From Bacteroidales bacterium (lineage in GTDB: Bacteria; Bacteroidota; Bacteroidia; Bacteroidales; UBA7960), in assembly GCA_003557965.1 (NCBI GenBank), contig PWND01000033.1, positions 1-10,682 on the forward strand: DNA of 10,682 bases, read 5' to 3'. Within the stretch, counting starts at the first letter, position 1; the number at the start of each line of letters is the position of its first letter. Positions 1 through 5,411 of the stretch are shown here, piece by piece. The notes under the pieces were generated by a model. It did no database searches and had not been told where the DNA came from. It was given only the letters and a program-made list of their open reading frames with translations. Position numbers and translations under genes: made by a program.

Positions 1-1614
1 ATCTATCCTAAATTCTATGTTTTTGTTTTTAATCATTGGCAAAAGTAAGTCATGCAGCTCCGAAAAAAGCATTTTAGCAGAAACGCTTTTGGGCTGTGGG
101 GCCATTCGCCCTGTTTGAGATGCAGCCCATTTTAAAAGCTCATCTAAAAATGCAGAAAGCTTTGTTGACGAGTTTTTAAGTTCTTCTGTATAGTAATTAA
201 TTTCTTCAAGCTTTAGTTCATTATAGTTGTCATGAACAGCTGTGGAGATATTGCGGAAAGCATATATTGGATTTTTTAAATCATGTGCCAGAATATTAAA
301 GAACTTGTCTTTTGTCTGGTTTATCTCATTCAGCTGAGAATTAACAAACTGCAGTTGTTTTTGTGCCCTCTTCTTTACATAATATCTGCTTAATAGTGCT
401 CCAAGCAAAATCAATAACACAATAGAAACACCTATCATTACAATTCTTTGTTGCCTGGACTTATTTAATTCCAGCTCTTGCTCAAGCTTGACCTGGTTTA
501 AAACGGCTAGTTCTTTTTCTTTTTGTTCGGTTTCATATTTTACCTGAAAGTCCAGCAATTGCTGTCGTGCTCTTTCATTATATGCAGAATCTCTTACATC
601 TATAAACCTTTTATAGTTTTCTAATGCCAGGTAAAAGTTGCCTCTTTTTTGATTTAACAAAGAAAGCTCCTCATAGTTTTTCTGAATCATGTTGTTGAAA
701 CCGATACTCTTAGCTATTTCCAGGCTATTATTGTAGTATGCTTCAGCATTTTCATAGTCATTCTTTTTTAAGTAGTTAAGCCCAATATGGTTTAGAACAA
801 TAGATTTTGACACAAGTACATTGTTTTCTTGAAAAATCTTCAAAGCCCTCACTAAATAATCTTCGGCTAGATCAAAGTCTCCTTTCATAGTGTGTATTTC
901 GCCAATTTGATCCAGACGGTAACCTTTTCTGATTTTATTGTCTAACTTTTTTTCCAATTGCAATGATTTATCAAGGCGCTCAAGGGCTTTATCAAATTTT
1001 CCCAGCGACTTATATACAGATGCTAAGCTGGCTTGCCGCACAGCCACTTGATTAAGATAGCCGTGTTTTTCAGATATTTCAAGAGATTTATAATAGAACT
1101 CCAGGGCTTTATCAAACTCCCGCCACATTTCATAAATTTTTCCTATAGCATTAAGGCACACTGAAACATTGACCCAGTCTTCAAATTTTGTGTCAATTTC
1201 AAGAGCTTTACTATAAGCATCCAGGCCTTCGTCATATCGTCCGGACATTACATGATTATATCCAAGTTCGCGGTTTGAAAGGGCAATTAATGGCAAATCA
1301 TCAACGGTTATTGCATACAACAATGCGTTATTGAAAGATTCCGTTGATTTAGCACTTTGGTTTGTTATACGATAAATATTTCCCTTTCTGATATATGCAT
1401 TGATTATACCATGTTTATGAGGATAAGGCAATCTTAATTGTTTGTTAATATAGTTTTTAAGCAAGGTGTTAGCCTCAGTGTGCTTAGATATTGCCTCAAG
1501 AGAATCTACTTTAATAAAAGCCTCTTCCTCTGATGATGGCGTACTAATGCAGTAAGCATTATTAAAACATCCCAAGATTAGAGATAATACCAAAAAAGCA
1601 AACACCTTCATCAT
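1..1614 (-). CDS. TPR-containing sensor histidine kinase, C-terminus cut by window edge
   Basis: The frame is open for 538 codons from ATG at 1614 to base 1, so the gene continues beyond the window. A second ATG follows directly; either could be the start. Residues 1-16 are hydrophobic and end in L-G-C, so this is a signal peptide or possibly a lipobox. About residues 25-345 form a run of tetratricopeptide repeats, with units such as GKFDKALERLDKSL and NDYENAEAYYNNSLEIA. Residues 345-390 are charged and probably coiled coil. A membrane helix spans about 391-409 (I-V-M-I-G-V-S then leucine-rich), followed by a basic stop-transfer YYVKKR. The HisKA dimerisation domain follows with H-box HDLKNP and phospho-acceptor His444, then the LLKWAASQTGRM segment usual in this family. 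The ATPase domain (N, G1 and G2 boxes) lies outside. Family knowledge suggests periplasmic TPR sensing coupled to cytoplasmic autophosphorylation. Ligand and cognate regulator are unknown. It is divergent from the PLP enzyme gene. Confidence 0.92.
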   Translation of the reverse strand, partial: MMKVFAFLVLSLILGCFNNAYCISTPSSEEEAFIKVDSLEAISKHTEANTLLKNYINKQLRLPYPHKHGIINAYIRKGNIYRITNQSAKSTESFNNALLYAITVDDLPLIALSNRELGYNHVMSGRYDEGLDAYSKALEIDTKFEDWVNVSVCLNAIGKIYEMWREFDKALEFYYKSLEISEKHGYLNQVAVRQASLASVYKSLGKFDKALERLDKSLQLEKKLDNKIRKGYRLDQIGEIHTMKGDFDLAEDYLVRALKIFQENNVLVSKSIVLNHIGLNYLKKNDYENAEAYYNNSLEIAKSIGFNNMIQKNYEELSLLNQKRGNFYLALENYKRFIDVRDSAYNERARQQLLDFQVKYETEQKEKELAVLNQVKLEQELELNKSRQQRIVMIGVSIVLLILLGALLSRYYVKKRAQKQLQFVNSQLNEINQTKDKFFNILAHDLKNPIYAFRNISTAVHDNYNELKLEEINYYTEELKNSSTKLSAFLDELLKWAASQTGRMAPQPKSVSAKMLFSELHDLLLPMIKNKNIEFRID

Positions 1615-1634
1615 GATAGTTTTGGTTTAAGTAT

Positions 1635-1642
1635 CAAATTTA
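1635..1642 (-). promoter_or_regulatory. Candidate -7 element for the histidine kinase gene
   Basis: On the minus strand this reads TAAATTTG, a perfect match to the Bacteroidota housekeeping -7 consensus TAnnTTTG. It lies 21 bases from the kinase ATG, leaving a leader of roughly 15 nt. I see no good TTTG/TTG -33 box 19-21 bases upstream, so the assignment is tentative. It lies downstream of the terminator at 1675-1699, which would let the kinase be expressed independently of transcription arriving from that side. Confidence 0.4.
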
Positions 1643-1674
1643 TAACAAAATATAAAACATTCAGGAAATATAAT

Positions 1675-1699
1675 AAAAAAGTTTGTTAAGCAAACAAAC
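1675..1699 (-). terminator. Intrinsic terminator pointing toward the kinase gene
   Basis: On the minus strand, 1699-1681 reads GTTTGTT-TGCTT-AACAAAC, a perfect 7-bp stem with a 5-nt loop. It is followed immediately by TTTTTTATTA (1680-1671). This is a good shape for a Rho-independent terminator although the stem is AT-rich. No protein-coding gene on the minus strand ends here, because the next gene upstream is transcribed the other way. The terminator therefore implies either an untranslated minus-strand transcript from the 1700-1810 island or an attenuator in a long kinase leader. Confidence 0.5.
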
Positions 1700-1810
1700 G
1701 GTTCATGTTTAATATTACTTCAGCACTTATACGGGCAAAGTGAGAAGCTCCTTAGCAGCCGGGAACTGATAGTTGCGAGGGAAGCGGGTTATGATTTATA
1801 AAACAATTTG
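1700..1810. other. GC-richer non-coding island, possible small RNA or leader
   Basis: Within the 375-bp gap between divergent genes, about 1721-1795 is distinctly richer in G and C than its A-rich surroundings. It contains several small inverted repeats: CACTT (1724-1728) with AAGTG (1738-1742), and AACT-GAT-AGTT around 1765-1776. No open reading frame of useful length is present on either strand. A terminator on its minus-strand 3' side (1675-1699) suggests an RNA read from the minus strand, but I find no convincing TAnnTTTG promoter upstream of about 1810 on that strand. It could equally be a remnant of a lost gene or element. It does not match a riboswitch class I recognise. The rest of the gap (about 1810-1905) is A-rich low-complexity sequence with nothing recognisable. 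Confidence 0.25.
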
Positions 1811-1910
1811 CAAAAAGAAAACAACAAAACCACAAAGTGAAACTAAAAAAACCAAAACAAGAATAAAGTGTAAGCATAAAAGCCTAAAAAGTTAAAAAAT
1901 ATAATTTATA

Positions 1911-1941
1911 TGTGGCAATATGCAAAAATCTATTACATTTG
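1911..1941 (+). promoter_or_regulatory. Candidate promoter of the PLP enzyme gene
   Basis: TACATTTG at 1934-1941 matches the Bacteroidota -7 consensus TAnnTTTG perfectly. TGTG at 1911-1914, one mismatch from the -33 box TTTG, lies upstream with a 19-base spacer, within the usual range. Transcription would start near 1948, giving a leader of about 40 nt. The leader is AT-rich and has no Shine-Dalgarno sequence before the ATG at 1990, as is normal for this phylum. Confidence 0.6.
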
Positions 1942-1989
1942 TATTGACAGATATAATAAATTATTAATTTCACTAAAAACAAAATAATT

Positions 1990-3189
1990 ATGAAATTTGA
2001 TCCAGCTTCTAATATCCAGGATTTATTGCAGTTTGGTGAATTTGGAGATGTTAATCCTTCAATTACCGATTCCGCTACTTATACGTTTCTGGAAGGAAAA
2101 ACCATGTCTGATACTTTTACTGGCGAACAGCAAGGTTGTTTTTTATATTCACGCCACTGGAATCCCTCAAACAGGTATTTAGCTGAGGCTCTTGCGGCCA
2201 TGGAAGGAACAGAAAGTGCCTGGGTAACAGCATCAGGTATGGCAGCAATTACAAACGCTATTCTTCAACTATGTGACACAGGGTCTCATATAATTTCCAG
2301 TGTTACAACTTATGGTGGCACTTTTGCATTTCTTGCAAACTACCTGAAAAAGTTCAAGATTGAAGTTACTTTTGTTGACCCTACCAATCTTGAACAAATT
2401 GAAAAGGCAATTCAGCCGAATACAAAAATTATTTATGCTGAAACAATGACAAATCCATTGCTTCAGATTTGCGATATTGAGGCAATTGCTAAAATCGCTG
2501 ACCAACATGGGGCTAAGTTAATGGTTGACAATACTTTTACTCCCATGATTGTTGCTCCTGCTAAACTGGGAGCTCACATAGTAGTTTATAGCATGACAAA
2601 ATTTATTAATGGTAAAAACGATTGTGTAGCCGGTGCTATTTGTGCCGATGAGCAGTTTATTGATGAACTTGCTGATGTTAATACAGGCACATCAATGCTA
2701 TTGGGCCCGGTTCTGGATCCTATGCGTTCAGCAAGCATACATAAAAATCTTCATACGTTGCATATAAGGATGAAGCAGCACAGCCATAATGCTATGTATC
2801 TTGCAAAAAGATTTAAAGAAATAGGCCTCAAGCACAATTATCCGGGTATGCCGGAGCACCCTCAGCATGAGTTGTTTAAAAAAATGATGAACCCTGATTT
2901 TGGCTTTGGCGGATTGATAGCGATTGATCTCGAAACTGCTGAAAGGGCGACTAAACTGATGGAAAAAATGCAAGAAAAAGGTGTTGGTTACCTGGCTGTT
3001 AGCCTTGGATATTTTAAAACATTATTTAGCAATTCAGGCAAGAGTACATCCAGCGAAGTGCCGGAAGATGTGCAAAGAACAATGGGCTTGTCAGAAGGAC
3101 TGATAAGGTTCAGTGTTGGGCTAGATAATGATATAGAGCGCACCTTTATTATGATACATGAGAGCTTGAAAGAACGGGGTTATTTGTAG
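1990..3189 (+). CDS. PLP-dependent trans-sulfuration family enzyme (Cys/Met metabolism)
   Basis: This 399-residue cytoplasmic enzyme belongs to the Cys/Met metabolism PLP family (fold type I), which includes cystathionine gamma-synthase, cystathionine lyases, O-acetylhomoserine sulfhydrylase and methionine gamma-lyase. Visible landmarks are Y53-S-R55, which contacts the PLP phosphate of the neighbouring subunit; S82-G-M84; Y108, which stacks on the cofactor ring; D180 in VDNTF, which binds the pyridine nitrogen; S201-M-T203-K204, with K204 as the Schiff-base lysine; and R373 in LIRFSVGLDNDIE, which binds substrate carboxylate. Length is normal and the protein looks intact. The reaction cannot be fixed from sequence: Gly110 sits where methionine gamma-lyase has its signature cysteine, and the Lys-Asp pair of that enzyme aligns with S235-M236, so a plain methionine gamma-lyase is doubtful. 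It is a single-gene unit, divergent from the kinase and convergent with the lipoprotein gene, with its own promoter at 1911-1941. Confidence 0.93.
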   Translation: MKFDPASNIQDLLQFGEFGDVNPSITDSATYTFLEGKTMSDTFTGEQQGCFLYSRHWNPSNRYLAEALAAMEGTESAWVTASGMAAITNAILQLCDTGSHIISSVTTYGGTFAFLANYLKKFKIEVTFVDPTNLEQIEKAIQPNTKIIYAETMTNPLLQICDIEAIAKIADQHGAKLMVDNTFTPMIVAPAKLGAHIVVYSMTKFINGKNDCVAGAICADEQFIDELADVNTGTSMLLGPVLDPMRSASIHKNLHTLHIRMKQHSHNAMYLAKRFKEIGLKHNYPGMPEHPQHELFKKMMNPDFGFGGLIAIDLETAERATKLMEKMQEKGVGYLAVSLGYFKTLFSNSGKSTSSEVPEDVQRTMGLSEGLIRFSVGLDNDIERTFIMIHESLKERGYL

Positions 3190-3201
3190 TATGGTTTTGA
3201 A

Positions 3202-3266
3202 GCTTTTGCGGGCTTAATATAGCTGTTATTGAAGTATAATAAGTACGCTATTTTGCCCGCAAAAGC
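3202..3266. terminator. Long hairpin between convergent genes, probable bidirectional terminator
   Basis: GCTTTTGCGGGC (3202-3213) and GCCCGCAAAAGC (3255-3266) form a perfect 12-bp inverted repeat. The 41-nt interior can fold further: ATAGC (3219-3223) pairs with GCTAT (3247-3251), and TTATT (3226-3230) with AATAA (3238-3242). The hairpin begins 13 bases after the stop codon of the PLP enzyme gene and 17 bases after that of the lipoprotein gene on the other strand, exactly where a shared terminator belongs. The downstream T-tract is modest on the plus strand (ATATTTT) and essentially absent on the minus strand. Confidence 0.65.
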
Positions 3267-3282
3267 ATATTTTAGAATAGTA

Positions 3283-4452
3283 TTAATTAAAAACTATAGA
3301 TAGGTTTAGTATATCTGCAGGGTTATAAGGCGTAAGATCCAAAACGTTATCTTCTAAAGGAATGTACATGCTGGATGGTGAATTTCCCCCTTGAACAAAT
3401 CCGTTAGTATCAAAATACCCTGGTGCTTTTGTGTGATATAAATAAGCATTAAGTAATTCAGGATCAATGTTTGGCCATGTTAATAATATTTGGTCACGAA
3501 ACACATTTTCAATAGAGTACTCTTCAAGTAATGTATAACGGTCGTCAGCATCGAGGCTCATAGGAGGTAGCCCAACTTCGGCAACTGCAATGTCGAGGCT
3601 TTCAGATGCAGATGCTACAAACGCCCAGTTAAAGCCTTCCTGCTCTGTGAAAAACTGAGCATTTGGATGAAGGGTGTTGCCATACAAGTCCACAATATCC
3701 CCTGTTTTTCCAACAAACATTTTAAGTGTTGATATTCCATAAATGTCGTTTTCGGGAGGAGGCAGTGGAAAGCCTGTTAAACTGACAATCATGTGCTTGT
3801 CATAGTTTAAGCTTCCGGTTTCGGAGTATTCTACACGATATTTTGTGTCTTTATAGATTTCTTCAGTATTGCGGTTTAGATTATAAAAATTTAAAATAGA
3901 AATTCCATGAATAGGATCAAGGTTCCAGAATAATTGCAGTGCAATTTCAGCATTAGCCCCACCACCATCTTCAATGTCAGTCATAGTAAGCTTGTATTGC
4001 CAGTTTACACCCTCAAAAGAAGCATTTTCAATGATGCTTATATGCTTCTCCCGGCCATCTTCATCACTAACAAATGAGATTTCCAATGGGCGATTTAAGT
4101 TATGCAATGCAATCCATAGTAGCATGTTTTCCATTAGATTGGCAGCGTCTTCGCCTGCATTTATAAAGTTGCGCAGATGTTCATAAATGTAATTTCCCAT
4201 CAAAGTATCAACTTTTTGCGCACTACTGGTTTTTAGGCTTATGTGCTCAGAACTGATTGATTTTGGAATTTCAACTTTAAACCTTGATGGCATAATACTA
4301 TCAGTTGCATCATCAATGTCATCTTTTTCGCATGAAGCAAAAAAGGTTGTCAGAATAATTAAAAGAAATGGCAAAGGGAAGCTGATTTTTTTCGAAAATA
4401 CAGAAACACCATTATCTTTTTTGGTTGTGTTTTTTAAAATTTGTGTTTTCAT
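3283..4452 (-). CDS. Unrecognised outer-membrane lipoprotein, last gene of the ECF/TonB-receptor cluster
   Basis: I do not recognise a family for this 389-residue protein. The N-terminus is a long lipoprotein signal: a basic n-region, hydrophobic core at about 27-38 and lipobox F-A-S-C with Cys41. The residues after the cysteine, EKDDIDD, fit the lysine-plus-acidic lipoprotein export signal described for surface-exposed lipoproteins in Bacteroidota, so cell-surface display is likely. No other in-frame Met lies near the start. The mature part has no obvious repeats or catalytic motif; it is rich in aromatic and acidic residues and contains PLPPPEND near the middle. It follows the DUF4249-type gene after a 100-base gap that holds a hairpin and a candidate ECF promoter, so it can probably be transcribed separately. 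By position and that promoter, I infer that it works with the TonB-dependent receptor, perhaps in ligand capture. Function unknown. Confidence 0.85.
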   Translation of the reverse strand: MKTQILKNTTKKDNGVSVFSKKISFPLPFLLIILTTFFASCEKDDIDDATDSIMPSRFKVEIPKSISSEHISLKTSSAQKVDTLMGNYIYEHLRNFINAGEDAANLMENMLLWIALHNLNRPLEISFVSDEDGREKHISIIENASFEGVNWQYKLTMTDIEDGGGANAEIALQLFWNLDPIHGISILNFYNLNRNTEEIYKDTKYRVEYSETGSLNYDKHMIVSLTGFPLPPPENDIYGISTLKMFVGKTGDIVDLYGNTLHPNAQFFTEQEGFNWAFVASASESLDIAVAEVGLPPMSLDADDRYTLLEEYSIENVFRDQILLTWPNIDPELLNAYLYHTKAPGYFDTNGFVQGGNSPSSMYIPLEDNVLDLTPYNPADILNLSIVFN

Positions 4453-4490
4453 TTTACTAAGATTTTTGGTTTATAAATTTGCTTTCACAT

Positions 4491-4520
4491 ATAATACACG
4501 AAAGAAACAAAACACCCTTA
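4491..4520 (-). promoter_or_regulatory. Candidate ECF-sigma promoter of the terminal lipoprotein gene
   Basis: On the minus strand TAAGGGTG (4520-4513) is followed after exactly 13 bases by GTGTATTAT (4499-4491). The same arrangement, with one differing base in the second block, lies upstream of fecR at 9070-9099. The distance from the second block to the ATG is 38 bases, suitable for an ordinary leader. The shared motif, its placement in non-coding gaps and the nearby ECF sigma gene make a sigma-specific promoter the best explanation. No transcription data are available to me. Confidence 0.6.
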
Positions 4521-4532
4521 TGCGAAATTATA

Positions 4533-4560
4533 GAAAATAGTATTTATAAAAACTATTCTC
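4533..4560 (-). terminator. AT-rich hairpin at the end of the DUF4249-type gene
   Basis: On the minus strand GAGAATAGT (4560-4552) pairs with ACTATTTTC (4541-4533), a 9-bp stem including one G-U wobble with a 10-nt AT loop. It overlaps the stop codon of the upstream lipoprotein gene and is followed by TATAATTT, a poor U-tract. It may act as a partial terminator or an RNA 3'-end stabiliser, reducing read-through into the downstream gene, which has its own candidate promoter just beyond. Confidence 0.35.
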
Positions 4561-5392
4561 CAACAACAACAGTATCCTTTAATACAGCGCAAACAGCAAA
4601 AAACCCAAGAGCACCATTAGATACATTGCCCGGAATATTGCCTCTTGCACCTTCGAAAATGGCGCCTTGCCACTGACTTTCAATTAACAGAGCTCTTAAA
4701 AAAGCAGCATATTCATCATTTAGTGAGTACTTCGTAAAAACTGCGATACTGCCTCCGGGAAAATATACTTGCTCCCGGTCTTGTGGAAACACAATATAAC
4801 TTACATCCAATGTTTTAAGAAAAAAGTATTGCATTTTTGCTATTGATAAAGAATCAGGATCAGAATATCCAGGCAAGTGCCCCCAGTCAACGACTACCTC
4901 ATACATTGACTGCTCAAATGGGTTATATTGATATGTGTTAAAGTATAATGTAAACAGCCCAAGCTCCTCATCATAATAAAAGGGTGGTGGCGTAAAAGGA
5001 TAAACATGAGCAAGGGTTGCTTCTGCTTCATATATTTCATCTTTATACTCAATGCTTAAATGATATGTTACATCTGGTATTGCCTTAAAAGGTATTTCAC
5101 TATAATATGTGCCCGGCTTGTCTTCATCTTCAAAAAAATGTATTTCATATGGTGGAAAAGAAATAAGAACTGTAGCATCGCTTATTGCAGCAGGAGAGTT
5201 ATTCATATTAGTAATTGTTTGACTTAATATTACCTCCTGTGTTTTATATTCATCTGTTATTATAGCTTCGACAACAAGCTTGTTTAAATCTTCAGTTTGC
5301 AAATCCCAATCTTTTATCTTTTCACAAGCAAAGATTATCAGCAGCATTGCTGTTGTTAGAAGAAGAACCGTTTTTCTATATATGTTACTCAT
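4553..5392 (-). CDS. DUF4249-type outer-membrane lipoprotein paired with the TonB-dependent receptor
   Basis: This 279-residue protein begins with a lipoprotein signal: basic start, hydrophobic core at about 8-21 and lipobox I-F-A-C with Cys23, followed by EKIKDWD. The pattern right after it, LNKLVVEAIITDE... with beta-rich segments VILSQTITN, ISDATVLISF and GTYYSEIPFKAIPDVTYHLSIEY, resembles the DUF4249 family, a Bacteroidota lipoprotein family often encoded directly after TonB-dependent receptors. I assign it from memory of that pattern. It starts only 19 bases after the receptor's stop codon, so the two are almost certainly co-transcribed. The location should be the outer membrane, where it may act as an accessory or lid-like partner for the receptor; this is inference. 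It is not SusD-like: it is too short and lacks helical TPR-type repeats. Confidence 0.75.
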   Translation of the reverse strand: MSNIYRKTVLLLTTAMLLIIFACEKIKDWDLQTEDLNKLVVEAIITDEYKTQEVILSQTITNMNNSPAAISDATVLISFPPYEIHFFEDEDKPGTYYSEIPFKAIPDVTYHLSIEYKDEIYEAEATLAHVYPFTPPPFYYDEELGLFTLYFNTYQYNPFEQSMYEVVVDWGHLPGYSDPDSLSIAKMQYFFLKTLDVSYIVFPQDREQVYFPGGSIAVFTKYSLNDEYAAFLRALLIESQWQGAIFEGARGNIPGNVSNGALGFFAVCAVLKDTVVVGE

Positions 5393-5411
5393 AATTAATG
5401 ATATTATCAGT

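Noticed and set aside
1733..1795. Four GGG runs on the plus strand, as a G-quadruplex
   Set aside because: The spacings are long and uneven (about 25, 16 and 4 bases), so a stable quadruplex is not supported.
1721..1800. SAM or cobalamin riboswitch, suggested by the nearby Cys/Met gene and a CGCAACT string
   Set aside because: The conserved cores of those riboswitches are not present, and the suggestive string is on the strand opposite to the Cys/Met gene.
3670..3676. AAGGGTG on the plus strand inside the lipoprotein gene
   Set aside because: The second block is absent at the required spacing (CCACAATA) and no plus-strand gene follows.
4553..5392. SusD-like nutrient-binding lipoprotein
   Set aside because: The protein is too short and beta-rich, and lacks the helical repeat architecture of SusD.
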